The notes: generated by a model not told the origin, from the sequence alone. A DNA stretch of 27,416 bases from Candidatus Omnitrophica bacterium UBA6233 (GCA_002440965.1 DJWJ01000023.1:1-27416), one strand, 5' to 3'. Counted from the first letter of the stretch, positions 6,212-13,977 are shown. Translations and numbers: made by a program.

Positions 6212-7044
6212 AGAAAAGAATAAAATTCATAATTATATCTTTGGTGTTGATTATCGCGGCAGTTGGGGCGGTTATTTTTATACTCAAGGAACGCGATGGC
6301 AATGGCAAAGTAATCAAGGTTTCAGGCAATATCGAAGGAGATGATGTCCGGATATCATTCAGGGTACAGGGGCAAATTGAAGAGCTTTTGACGGATGAAG
6401 GCAGAGTAGTCAAAAAGAATGATATTGTCGCCCGGCTAAAGAAAGATGAGCTTAGCAAGGTCCAGGCTGAAGCAGAGGCAGCCCTGAAGTTAGCGGAGTA
6501 TCAATACAAGCTTGATTATGATGATTATATAAGAGCCGAGAATTTGCTTAAGGCGGGGGCGATTTCTGCTCAAGCCAGAGACAGCGCAAAAACCAAGATG
6601 GATACTGATTCGGCAAATATAAAACAGTTACAGGCGTCTTTGGAATTAGCAAACACAAAACTAGGCTGGACGGATCTAGCAAGCCCCCTTGACGGTTATG
6701 TTCTTGTAAAGAGCGCTTTGGCCGGCGAGGTTGTTCAGCCGGGAACTCCGGTTTTTACCGCAGTGGATCTTGATAATATTTGGGTAACTGCCTATATCAA
6801 TGAAACTGATCTGGGTAAAGTAAAACTTAACCAGAAAGCGTATATCCAGACAGACAGTTATAAAGGAAAAAAATATGACGGATGGGTTTCGTTTATATCT
6901 CCTCAAACAGAATTCACTCCTAAATATATCCAGACTACCGAAGAAAGAGTAAAGTACGTTTACAGGATAAAGGTCAGGGTTGATAATTCCAGCCTTGATT
7001 TGAAGCCTGGAATGCCTGCGGATGCGTATATTATAATTGAATAG
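6208..7044 (+). CDS. HlyD-family periplasmic adaptor (YbhG/EmrA-like)
   Basis: A 278-aa protein overlapping the TolC-fusion stop by ATGA. An N-terminal signal anchor (residues 5-26) is followed by a lipoyl half-motif (VSFRVQGQIEELLTDEGRVVKKNDIVARL, with the sequence beginning IRIS-like in this copy). Next come a short alpha-helical hairpin (about 85-145, rich in Ala, Lys and Gln) and the second lipoyl half (LASPLDGYVLVKSALAGEVV). A beta-barrel region with VDLDNIWVTAYINETDLGKV precedes the end LDLKPGMPADAYIIIE. This is the standard membrane-fusion protein of ABC-type tripartite exporters. It links the inner-membrane ABC-2 permeases encoded downstream to the TolC part encoded upstream. The hairpin is short, as in YbhG. 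Confidence 0.9.
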   Translation: MKKRIKFIIISLVLIIAAVGAVIFILKERDGNGKVIKVSGNIEGDDVRISFRVQGQIEELLTDEGRVVKKNDIVARLKKDELSKVQAEAEAALKLAEYQYKLDYDDYIRAENLLKAGAISAQARDSAKTKMDTDSANIKQLQASLELANTKLGWTDLASPLDGYVLVKSALAGEVVQPGTPVFTAVDLDNIWVTAYINETDLGKVKLNQKAYIQTDSYKGKKYDGWVSFISPQTEFTPKYIQTTEERVKYVYRIKVRVDNSSLDLKPGMPADAYIIIE

Positions 7045-7179
7045 AACTTAGAATAAATAACCAATGTCCAAGTCTCAATGCTAAATGAAATCTCAATTGT
7101 CCAATGTCCCAATTGGAAATTGGGATTTAAACCATTCATTCGTCATTGGGGTTTGGTGATTGGGATTTAAAATCACTAT
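7045..7179. repeat. Intergenic dispersed-repeat sequence inside the efflux operon
   Basis: This 135-bp gap interrupts an otherwise tightly packed operon. It consists of variants of one phrase: CAATTGTCCAATGTCCC, ATTGGAAATTGGGATTT, CATTGGGGTTTGG and TGATTGGGATTT. A local dyad pairs TCCCAATT (7107-7114) with AATTGGGA (7118-7125). There is no coding capacity and no clear ribosome binding site before the ATG at 7180. It looks like a member of the AT-rich spreading intergenic repeats seen in many candidate-phylum genomes (from memory). Confidence 0.5.
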
Positions 7180-7938
7180 ATGATAACTATTAAAACTGAA
7201 AATCTAACCCGTAAATTCGGGGCATTGACGGCTCTCGATAATTTAAATATCGAAGTTGAAGAGGGTGAGATCTTTGGTTTAGTCGGCCCTGATGGCGCCG
7301 GAAAAACCACTACTATGCGTCTTTTGACCGGGATCCTTGATCCTACGCAAGGCAGGGCGAGAGTTTATGATAAGGATACTGTAAAAGAAGCGGAACAACT
7401 GAAGGAATATATAGCTTACATGTCTCAACGCTTCGGCCTTTACGAAGAGCTGACTGTAATGGAAAATATAAATTTTTATGCCGATGTTTACGGAGTTGCT
7501 AAGGATAAACGTTCTGAATCAATCGAGAGGCTATTGGGTTTTTCCGGGCTCCTGCCTTTTAAAGAGCGTTTTGCCGGTAAGCTCTCCGGAGGGATGAAAC
7601 AGAAGTTAGGATTAGCCTGCGCGTTGATCCATACTCCTAAGGTTTTATTCCTGGATGAACCGACTAATGGCGTGGATCCGGTTTCCCGCCGGGATTTCTG
7701 GAACATTCTTTATGATCTTTTAAAAGAGAAAGTTACCATATTTTGTTCAACTTGTTATCTTGACGAGGCAGAGCGTTGCCACAGAGTTGGCTTGTTGCAT
7801 AAAGGTAAGCTCCTGCGCTGCGAAACTCCTGATAAGGCCAAGAAAGCATATAACGCTAAAACTCTGGAGGAAGCATTTATTAAAGCGATCAAGGAATATG
7901 GGTTAAATCCAAATGACAAAGCCCAAAATTCAAAATAA
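7180..7938 (+). CDS. ABC exporter ATPase 1 (YbhF N-half-like, non-canonical switch)
   Basis: A 252-aa nucleotide-binding domain. Walker A is GPDGAGKTT (residues 36-44), the Q-loop region is YMSQRFGLYEELTV, the signature is LSGGMKQ (135-141), Walker B is VLFLDEP (155-161) and the D-loop is GVDP. The switch histidine is absent: the segment reads CSTCYLDEAE, with Cys192 where His is usual. First ATPase halves of YbhF/RbbA-type tandem proteins also carry a non-His residue here (from memory). This subunit may therefore bind ATP at a degenerate site and pair with the canonical ATPase encoded next. The last ten residues (NPNDKAQNSK) are encoded by the left arm of the repeat at 7910-8030. The domain itself ends before them. 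Confidence 0.9.
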   Translation: MITIKTENLTRKFGALTALDNLNIEVEEGEIFGLVGPDGAGKTTTMRLLTGILDPTQGRARVYDKDTVKEAEQLKEYIAYMSQRFGLYEELTVMENINFYADVYGVAKDKRSESIERLLGFSGLLPFKERFAGKLSGGMKQKLGLACALIHTPKVLFLDEPTNGVDPVSRRDFWNILYDLLKEKVTIFCSTCYLDEAERCHRVGLLHKGKLLRCETPDKAKKAYNAKTLEEAFIKAIKEYGLNPNDKAQNSK

Positions 7939-8030
7939 GCATAAATAACAAAATATTGGTTTTGATATTTGAGTTTTAGATTTATTTTGGATTTTGCCTG
8001 CCTGTCGGCAGACAGGAATTTTATCATTTG
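7910..8030. repeat. Dyad-symmetric dispersed repeat at the junction of the two ABC genes
   Basis: CAAATGA (7910-7916) and TCATTTG (8024-8030) form the outer ends. CAAAATTCAAAATAA (7924-7938) and TTATTTTGGATTTTG (7982-7996) are inverted with 14 of 15 positions matching. A small hairpin CCTGTC/GACAGG (8001-8016) sits off-centre. The left arm encodes the last codons and stop of the first ATPase, and the right arm holds the TTG at 8028. The CCTGCC/GGCAGG style of hairpin in AT-rich DNA resembles a spreading intergenic element. Confidence 0.55.
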
Positions 8031-8042
8031 ACATTAAAAAAT

Positions 8043-8999
8043 ATGCCCACCGAAAACATAGCCGTCAGCGTTCAGAACTTAGAGAAGAAATTTGGGGAAT
8101 TTACCGCGGTCAACCGCATAAACTTTGAGGTTCAGGCCGGAGAAATTTTCGGATTTCTGGGGCCCAATGGCGCGGGCAAATCCACAACTATCAGGATGCT
8201 TTGCGGGATCATTCCACCCACTTCCGGAAGCGGTAAAGTCGGTGGTTTTGATATAATCAAAGAACAGCACAAAATTAAGGAACATATCGGTTATATGTCG
8301 CAGAAGTTTTCTCTATATAATGATTTGACCATAGAAGAAAATATTAATTTTTACAGTGGTATCTACAAAATTCCCGCGAAGGAGAAAAAAGAGCGTTTTA
8401 AAGAAGTTATCCGCACCGCGGGTTTAGAAGGCATGGAGTCGAATCTTACAGCTACCCTTGCCGGAGGCTGGAAACAGCGTTTAGCTTTAGGCTGCGCGCT
8501 TATCCATAAGCCGAATATTATATTTCTTGATGAGCCGACTTCTGGGGTTGATCCGATAACCAGGGCGAATTTTTGGGATACCATTAAACAATTAGCCGCT
8601 CAAGGAGTAACCGTCTTTGTTACCACGCATTATATGGATGAGGCGGAGAATTGCAACCGGATGGTTTTGATTTATCACGGTACGATCATTGCTCAGGGGA
8701 CGCCTCAGGAAATGAAGACTAAGATCATCAAAGATGAAATGCTGGAAGTTTCCGTACCCAGCTCTCAGGATTGGTTGGAAAAAATCTCTAAGCTTGCAGG
8801 TATTAAGGAAGCCGCGCTTTTTGGGTCGAATATCCATGTCGTGGTATCGAACAGCTCCCAGGCAACTTCGTCGATAAATGAATTTTTGCGGCAAGCGAAT
8901 GCGGGAGAATTTAGCGTGAACAGGATCACTCCTTCGTTGGAAGACGTATTTGTATATTCGATAGAAAATTATGATAAGTCCGAGCCTAAAAAGAATTAA
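8043..8999 (+). CDS. ABC exporter ATPase 2 (YbhF C-half-like, canonical)
   Basis: A 318-aa protein counted from the ATG at 8043. A TTG fifteen bases upstream lies in the repeat arm and would add five residues. Walker A is GPNGAGKST (residues 40-48), the Q-loop is GYMSQKFSLYNDLTI, and the signature has the variant LAGGWKQR. Walker B is IIFLDEP, the D-loop is GVDP and the switch is VTTHYMDEAEN with His196 present. Residues from about 225 on form a C-terminal extension typical of DrrA/NatA-like exporter ATPases (ITPSLEDVFVY near the end). With ATPase 1 it makes the two nucleotide-binding sites that are fused in YbhF. The first permease gene overlaps its 3' end by 29 bases. Confidence 0.9.
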   Translation: MPTENIAVSVQNLEKKFGEFTAVNRINFEVQAGEIFGFLGPNGAGKSTTIRMLCGIIPPTSGSGKVGGFDIIKEQHKIKEHIGYMSQKFSLYNDLTIEENINFYSGIYKIPAKEKKERFKEVIRTAGLEGMESNLTATLAGGWKQRLALGCALIHKPNIIFLDEPTSGVDPITRANFWDTIKQLAAQGVTVFVTTHYMDEAENCNRMVLIYHGTIIAQGTPQEMKTKIIKDEMLEVSVPSSQDWLEKISKLAGIKEAALFGSNIHVVVSNSSQATSSINEFLRQANAGEFSVNRITPSLEDVFVYSIENYDKSEPKKN

Positions 9000-10113
9000 G
9001 GCGGTTGCCTGGAAAGAATTCATCCAGATCAAGCGTGATCCGCGTTCGCTGGGCTTGGCCTTGGCGATCCCGATGTTCCTGCTGTTAATTTTTGGTTATG
9101 GCCTTTCTTTGGATATAGACCATGTGCCTATGGTTATTTGGAATCAGGATCGATCCAGCGAACTTACCCGTAACTTTATCCTTAATTTTCAGAATTCCAA
9201 GTATTTCAAAATAACCGGATATACTGATAATTACCGGGATATCGAGCATAAAATTAATACCGGGGATATTATGATGGCCATGATTATCCCTAAAGATTTC
9301 TCTCATTACATTGAATCCGGTAAGTCAACCCCTTTGCAGCTGATTGTTGATGGCAGTGATGCTAACACTGCTACCATTGCTATGGGCTATGTCCGTACAG
9401 TTGTTTCGAATTATAATGTTAATCTCTTGAGTGAAACTTTTGCCGCTCATGGCCTGAAGAAACCGCAGAACATTGATGCTCGTTCAAGGATCTGGTTCAA
9501 TATGGGCTTGACCAGCACCTGGTTTATCGTTCCCGGAGTTATCGCGATGATAATTATGATCATCGCTTCGCTGCTTACTTCTATCTGCGTTGCCCGGGAG
9601 TGGGAAAGAGGCACAATGGAGCAATTGATCTCTACTCCGGTAAAAGCCCCGGAGTTGATCATCGGGAAGTTTATACCTTATTTTGTCATCGGGTTTTTTG
9701 ACCTTGTGGTGGGAGTATTAATGGCAAAATTTCTATTTGGCGTTCCTTTCAGGGGAAGTTACTTTCTGTTAGCCTGCTTAAGTTCGCTTTTCTTAATCGG
9801 AGCTTTGTCGCAGGGTATCTACATCTCGGTTGTCGCTCGCACTCAGCTAATGGCCAGCCAGATGGCAACTTTGACCACTATGCTGCCGACCGTGCTTTTA
9901 TCCGGGTTTATTTACCCGATTTTTAATATGCCGCAAGCGATCCAGGCAGTTACGTATCTTGTTCCGGCGCGCTATTATATAGTGGTATTAAGGGAAACAT
10001 TTCTTAAAGCCGGCAGGATGAATGTTCTCTGGGATGAGACTCTTTTTCTACTGGCATTTGCCGCGCTGATGTTCGGCCTGGCGGTAACCAGGTTTAAAAA
10101 GAAAGTGGCTTAA
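8971..10113 (+). CDS. ABC-2 type permease (YbhS-like)
   Basis: A 380-aa protein. It starts with an amphipathic helix (RIKAVAWKEFIQIKRDPRSL) and a first membrane span (about 27-46) ending in IFGYGLSLDID. A large periplasmic domain of about 130 residues follows (DGSDANTATIAMGYVRTVV). Five C-terminal spans include the conserved cytoplasmic REWERGTMEQLISTPVKAPELIIGK loop and the LSGFIYPIFNMPQAIQAVTYLVPARYY hairpin. This is the ABC2_membrane_3 layout of YbhS, YbhR and YhhJ. It forms the export channel with the next gene product. The start overlaps the ATPase gene, which suggests translational coupling. Confidence 0.9.
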   Translation: MISPSLKRIKAVAWKEFIQIKRDPRSLGLALAIPMFLLLIFGYGLSLDIDHVPMVIWNQDRSSELTRNFILNFQNSKYFKITGYTDNYRDIEHKINTGDIMMAMIIPKDFSHYIESGKSTPLQLIVDGSDANTATIAMGYVRTVVSNYNVNLLSETFAAHGLKKPQNIDARSRIWFNMGLTSTWFIVPGVIAMIIMIIASLLTSICVAREWERGTMEQLISTPVKAPELIIGKFIPYFVIGFFDLVVGVLMAKFLFGVPFRGSYFLLACLSSLFLIGALSQGIYISVVARTQLMASQMATLTTMLPTVLLSGFIYPIFNMPQAIQAVTYLVPARYYIVVLRETFLKAGRMNVLWDETLFLLAFAALMFGLAVTRFKKKVA

Positions 10114-10115
10114 CT

Positions 10116-11243
10116 ATGTTTGAACGCGCCAAAGCTATTCTGATCAAGGAATTTAAACAGATTTTTCGCGATCCCCGGATGAGGACGGTAATTTTTATCA
10201 CTCCGATCATCCAGATTATCCTCTTTGGTTATGCCGCGAACAAAGATATAAATTATGTTCCCACCGCCATTCTTGACCGTGACAATACGTTAGAGAGCCG
10301 CGAACTTCTGCGGAGGTTCACCTACTCCCAATATTTTGGGGCAGAACATTATATTTCCAGCGAAAAAGAGCAGAATTACATGCTGGATAAGGGGGCAACC
10401 AGTTTAGTCATTCATATTGACCGTGGTTTCGGAAGGGATATTAATGCCGGAAAAGACGCCTCTATTCAGCTATCTTTTGACGGCACGGATTCGAATACGG
10501 CAATGATCATTATGGGGTATGCTAATACCATTATCAGTGATTTCCAGTTTGATTTATTGCAGGAGCAGTTGGAAGCTAAAGGCTGGATGGATAATTCAGC
10601 AAAAGTGGATTTAAGAGACCGCGCCTGGTTTAACGGAAATCTTATTTCCAGAGATTATTATTTACCGGGAGTCATCGCGACTATCGTGACCATGATGTCT
10701 CTTTTATTAACTTCAATGGCTATAGTAAAAGAGAAAGAGATAGGCACGATGGAGCAGCTCATTGTAAGCCCGATCAAACCTATTGAACTTATTATCGGTA
10801 AACTTGTTCCTTTCGCGATAATCGCGTTGATTCAGATCATGCTGATAACTATATTTGGAGTGCTTTGGTTCAGTATACCCTTAAGAGGAAATTTGTTTTT
10901 ATTGCTATTTTCAACCTGCATTTATTTGTTTACTACTCTGGGAATAGGTTTGTTCATTTCTACGATATCCGCGACCCAGCAAGAGGCGATGATGTCGGTT
11001 TTTCTTTTTTATATGCCGACAATGCTGCTTTCCGGGTTTGCTTATCCGATAGCCAATATGCCGCAGGTGATTCAGTGGTTTACTATTTTAAATCCGTTAC
11101 GTTATTTTATGGTAATTATCCGGAGTTTATTCTTAAAAGGCGTGGGAATGGATATTCTTTGGGTTCAATTAGTCCCGTTATTGGTAATGGGGCTGGTAAT
11201 TATATCTATAAGCACGCTTAGGTTCCGGAAAAGCCTGGGCTAA
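10116..11243 (+). CDS. ABC-2 type permease (YbhR-like)
   Basis: A 375-aa protein starting two bases after the first permease stops, and clearly paralogous to it. It shows the same N-terminal IKEFKQIFRDPRMRTVIFIT helix and first span, and a periplasmic domain with DGTDSNTAMIIMGYANTII. The loop KEKEIGTMEQLIVSPIKPIELIIGK is present, as is the LSGFAYPIANMPQVIQWFTILNPLRYF signature. Six spans in total. The two permeases should form a heterodimer driven by the two separate ATPases. Its homologues are linked to drug, cation or lipid export. The substrate here is unknown. Confidence 0.9.
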   Translation: MFERAKAILIKEFKQIFRDPRMRTVIFITPIIQIILFGYAANKDINYVPTAILDRDNTLESRELLRRFTYSQYFGAEHYISSEKEQNYMLDKGATSLVIHIDRGFGRDINAGKDASIQLSFDGTDSNTAMIIMGYANTIISDFQFDLLQEQLEAKGWMDNSAKVDLRDRAWFNGNLISRDYYLPGVIATIVTMMSLLLTSMAIVKEKEIGTMEQLIVSPIKPIELIIGKLVPFAIIALIQIMLITIFGVLWFSIPLRGNLFLLLFSTCIYLFTTLGIGLFISTISATQQEAMMSVFLFYMPTMLLSGFAYPIANMPQVIQWFTILNPLRYFMVIIRSLFLKGVGMDILWVQLVPLLVMGLVIISISTLRFRKSLG

Positions 11244-11244
11244 T

Positions 11245-11260
11245 TTATAAATATTTATAA
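11245..11260. repeat. Perfect 16-bp AT palindrome
   Basis: TTATAAATATTTATAA reads the same on both strands. It lies between the second permease and the small membrane protein, just before an AAAGGAGGG ribosome binding site. With no loop and no GC it is a weak RNA hairpin. It may be a protein-binding site or chance AT-rich symmetry. Confidence 0.35.
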
Positions 11261-11275
11261 CGAAAGGAGGGAGTT

Positions 11276-11545
11276 ATGGGTATGGGAATAGGTGGTGGAG
11301 TTTTTGGTTTGGTTCATGCGGTTATTCTTTTAGTGGTCAGTTTTTTTGTTTTGTCGGCTGCCATTAAAAGCGATTCCAAGGGCCTTAAGGCTTTTGGGTA
11401 TGTGATCGTAGCTTTGCTTTGGATTTGCGCGTTATTAGTCTTTAGCAAGGGTATTGTTGGCAAGCGTTGCGTAATGATGGATAAGATGAACAGGATAGCA
11501 GACACAATGGATAAAAAGCCAGGTAATATGCCTATGGCAAGATAG
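11276..11545 (+). CDS. Small two-span membrane protein, function unknown
   Basis: An 89-aa protein behind a strong AAAGGAGGG, 32 bases after the permease and before the operon's terminator. It is probably co-transcribed with the exporter. A Gly-rich N-terminus (MGMGIGGGVFGL) leads into two hydrophobic spans (about residues 8-29 and 38-58). A short polar loop with K-S-D-S-K-G-L-K lies between them, and a Met/Lys-rich cytoplasmic tail (MMDKMNRIADTMDKK) follows. I do not recognise a family. The position suggests an accessory subunit or a stress-linked membrane peptide. Confidence 0.6.
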   Translation: MGMGIGGGVFGLVHAVILLVVSFFVLSAAIKSDSKGLKAFGYVIVALLWICALLVFSKGIVGKRCVMMDKMNRIADTMDKKPGNMPMAR

Positions 11546-11572
11546 GCTGGTTTATCCGCTATTTTGCAGTTT

Positions 11573-11610
11573 CCCTCTGCGATTTCCTAATCGCAGAGGG
11601 ATTTTAATTT
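11573..11610 (+). terminator. Intrinsic terminator of the efflux operon
   Basis: A perfect 12-bp stem, CCCTCTGCGATT (11573-11584) with AATCGCAGAGGG (11589-11600), has a TCCT loop and is followed by ATTTTAATTT. It marks the 3' end of the transcript that began near 4578. Confidence 0.9.
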
Positions 11611-11630
11611 CTTATTTTGGAAGAATATTC

Positions 11631-11659
11631 TTGATAAATTAAAACATTAAATCTATAAT
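11631..11659 (+). promoter_or_regulatory. Promoter giving a probably leaderless transcript
   Basis: TTGATA (11631-11636), a 17-nt spacer and TATAAT (11654-11659). Only six bases separate the -10 element from the ATG at 11666, so transcription should begin at or next to the start codon. There is no ribosome binding site. Confidence 0.75.
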
Positions 11660-11665
11660 AAATCA

Positions 11666-12358
11666 ATGAAAACAAAAATTTGTTTGGGTATTGTATCTTT
11701 TATCCTGGCGAAGTCTTTATTTGCGGGAATTTGCTTCGCCCAGCAGGAGCCCTTAGAGACGATTATTTATGATGTTAAGCCTCTAGGTATAGGGACCTGT
11801 GAATACCAGGATTTTGGGCCGACAGAATACCGCGGCCAAAAAGCCCAGCTAACAATTTTTAAAACCGACGTAGCCGGATTTAAGGATAAGGAAGTAATTT
11901 TGAGCGAAGCTGGTAGTTATCTGCCTATTTTGGTTCAGCGTGATATTTCCATTTGGCTTCATGACGAAAATATAACCGAAGAATATTCTATCCGGCAAAA
12001 TAGTTTTAAACTTACCAAATTTAAGGGAGGCAAAAAGGTAGAGGAATACACTGTTAAGGGAAGTAAGCCTATACAAAACGCTATTCTTGTTCCTTTTTCC
12101 CTGCGTGGCGCCCTGGAATTAAAGGTTGGGAGCACGTTTGATGTGGTTTTGCCCGCCGAATACACGGTTAAATTAATCTCTATCGAAGAGATCAGTATAC
12201 CCGCGGGTAAATTCAGGACTTATCATTTCACCAGCAAACCTGAGAAATTTGAGATCTGGATTAGCGCTGATGATTTAAGGATCCCTGTTAAGATAAAAGG
12301 TTTGGGCGGCATACCTTATACCTTAGAGATGAAAAGGCGTTTTACTAAACAAAGGTAA
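11666..12358 (+). CDS. Exported DUF3108-like protein
   Basis: A 230-aa protein with a signal peptide (KTKICLGIVSFILAKSLFAG, cleavage probably near CFAQ). The mature part is mostly beta strands. The end carries the DUF3108-type pattern: IPAGKFRTYHFTS, then KFEIWISADDLRIPVKIKG and a final strand LEMKRRF. DUF3108 proteins are periplasmic beta-sandwich proteins, often near envelope or lipid-transfer genes. Their biochemical role is not established. The transcript is probably leaderless. The next gene starts nine bases after the stop codon. Confidence 0.72.
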   Translation: MKTKICLGIVSFILAKSLFAGICFAQQEPLETIIYDVKPLGIGTCEYQDFGPTEYRGQKAQLTIFKTDVAGFKDKEVILSEAGSYLPILVQRDISIWLHDENITEEYSIRQNSFKLTKFKGGKKVEEYTVKGSKPIQNAILVPFSLRGALELKVGSTFDVVLPAEYTVKLISIEEISIPAGKFRTYHFTSKPEKFEIWISADDLRIPVKIKGLGGIPYTLEMKRRFTKQR

Positions 12359-12367
12359 TCTGAAGAA

Positions 12368-12835
12368 TTGAAATTCAATATCAAGAGAGTTTTCTTTAGG
12401 CTTCTTCTTGGCAACAGCACGCCCCACGGGATTGCTTTAGGTGTCGCTATCGGAGCTTTTATCGGCTTTCTGCCGCTTTACGGTCTACATACAGTTCTGG
12501 TTATTCTTGCCGCTATCATCGTGCGGCCTGCCAATAAATTTGCTATACTCTTGGGAACAAACGTTTCTTTGCCTCCTACGGTGCCATTTATAACCTGGGC
12601 AGGGTATGAAACCGGAAGGTTGATCTTAAAAGGAAGATTTCCTCCGTTGCAATGGTCGGATCTCAAGAATATTTCATTTAAGAGCATTATTGATCATTAT
12701 GAACCTTTGTTTTTGGGCAGCGTTATTTTAGGAATCATTTGCGCCTTAGTGCTTTATTTCCTTGTGTTTTTTGTGGTAAAGGGAATAATAAAGAGAAGAA
12801 GAAAAAAAAGAAAGAAAAATGCCGGAAAACCTTGA
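12368..12835 (+). CDS. DUF2062 membrane protein
   Basis: A 155-aa protein, starting at a TTG because no upstream in-frame ATG fits. The motif NSTPHGIALGVAIGAFIGFLP is the DUF2062 signature, followed by LHTVLVILAAIIVRPANKFA and NVSLPPTVPFITWAGYETG. A third span (about 115-141) and a strongly basic tail (KRRRKKRKK) follow. DUF2062 domains are found alone or fused to glycosyltransferases, and their function is unknown. The 3' end overlaps the acetyltransferase gene by 17 bases. Confidence 0.8.
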   Translation: MKFNIKRVFFRLLLGNSTPHGIALGVAIGAFIGFLPLYGLHTVLVILAAIIVRPANKFAILLGTNVSLPPTVPFITWAGYETGRLILKGRFPPLQWSDLKNISFKSIIDHYEPLFLGSVILGIICALVLYFLVFFVVKGIIKRRRKKRKKNAGKP

Positions 12836-13475
12836 GGTAAAGATAAGAAAATTCGAACCTCGAGATACGCAAAATGTCAGACGGATCATTCACGATACAG
12901 CGTTGCTTGGAGAGTCTGGAGCATTGTTTTTTGAGGGGGAGGAGGTTTTAAGCGACGCATTAACCTTATATTTTACGGATTATGAGCCGCAATCGTGTTT
13001 TGTCGCGGAAGTAAATTCAGAGATCGCGGGTTGCCTTGTGGGGGCTAAAAATAAGCTTATCTTGGAAAAAATATTTAATAAAGAAATCGCTCCCGGTTTA
13101 TTCTGTAAAGCAATTAAAACCGGGGTTCTCGCGAATAAGAAAAATATAATTTTTATCCTTGGTTGTTTATGGGACGCGATAAGAGGCAGGTTTATCGCTC
13201 CGGATTTCTCGAGAGACTATCCGGCTATTTTGCATATCAATGTGCGTAATGGTTTCCGCGGCCGGGATATCGGTTCGAAGTTGATGGAAAGCTATTTGAA
13301 TTACCTCAGGCAGGAAGGGGTTTTAGGGGTGCATTTAGCTACGATGTCTGAGGCAGGGGCGGGCTTTTTTCTCAAACAAGGCTTTAAATTACTTTTTGCG
13401 AGCAAGAGGTCATATTTTAGGCCGGTATTACATAAGGTCGTCCCGCTTTATATCTATGGCATGAAGTTAGCGTAA
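12819..13475 (+). CDS. GNAT-family N-acetyltransferase
   Basis: A 218-aa protein. The N-terminal strand VKIRKFEPRDTQNVRRIIHDTA is a typical GNAT beginning. The acceptor-side insert is long. The acetyl-CoA loop appears as NVRNGFRGRDIGSKLMESYL, matching the R/Q-x-x-G-x-G/A pattern with Asp in place of the last Gly/Ala. The closing part GVHLATMSEAGAGFFLKQGF is the usual final helix and strand. The gene overlaps the DUF2062 gene. The acyl acceptor is unknown. Confidence 0.8.
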   Translation: MPENLEVKIRKFEPRDTQNVRRIIHDTALLGESGALFFEGEEVLSDALTLYFTDYEPQSCFVAEVNSEIAGCLVGAKNKLILEKIFNKEIAPGLFCKAIKTGVLANKKNIIFILGCLWDAIRGRFIAPDFSRDYPAILHINVRNGFRGRDIGSKLMESYLNYLRQEGVLGVHLATMSEAGAGFFLKQGFKLLFASKRSYFRPVLHKVVPLYIYGMKLA

Positions 13476-13479
13476 TTTG

Positions 13480-13977
13480 TTATTTTGCATTCTGAAGCTT
13501 ATTCTTAATTTCTTTGACTTTGGCGTTTTCAATTAAATTCAGGAATTTTTCATTCGCTATAAGTGTTTTGATATCTTGGGCTTTGGCTGCTTTTACCAGT
13601 TCGGGGTCCTTTACTGCCTCTTGAAATTGTTGGTCGCTACTCAGTTCGTTTACTATCCGCATAATCTCCGGATCGTTAGTTATTTGCTGTCGGATTTGGT
13701 CAGCTTTTGATTTTACTAAATTCGGATCTATTATTGAAGGCAGATTGTCTGCGGAAATCGGAATTGCGCTTTTAATTTCGATTTTTTTTATCTTTGCCGC
13801 TTCAATCCGGATTTTTCCTAAACTAGCGCTATTTAAAGTATAAATTCCGCTATCGAGTGAAAGGACTTCTCCTTCGATTACGCTGCCATCATTCAGTTCA
13901 ACCCTGTTTGTTTGCCCGCAATAGGCAACCATGGTTAAACCAAAAATGAATATAAAAAAAGAAAGTATTATTTTCAT
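13480..13977 (-). CDS. Exported protein with Sm-like beta domain and STI1-like repeat
   Basis: A 165-aa protein on the opposite strand, with its stop codon four bases from that of the acetyltransferase gene. Residues 1-20 are a signal peptide ending in VAYCG. Residues of about 24-70 form a short beta domain (RVELNDGSVIEGEVLSLDSG, then GKIRIEAAKIKKIEI), a pattern common in small exported proteins. Residues of about 98-160 are helical, with DPEIMRIVNELSSDQQFQEA followed by KDPELVKAAKAQDIKTL. This spacing of D-P-x-x-x and Q-x-F-Q resembles the STI1 chaperone-binding module. A GGGAG ribosome binding site precedes the ATG, and a TATAAT lies upstream. The function is unknown. A periplasmic scaffold or chaperone role is a guess. 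Confidence 0.7.
   Translation of the reverse strand: MKIILSFFIFIFGLTMVAYCGQTNRVELNDGSVIEGEVLSLDSGIYTLNSASLGKIRIEAAKIKKIEIKSAIPISADNLPSIIDPNLVKSKADQIRQQITNDPEIMRIVNELSSDQQFQEAVKDPELVKAAKAQDIKTLIANEKFLNLIENAKVKEIKNKLQNAK

Noticed and set aside
10865..11221. 118-codon ORF inside the second permease gene
   Set aside because: It is an out-of-frame shadow of a clearly recognised ABC-2 permease.
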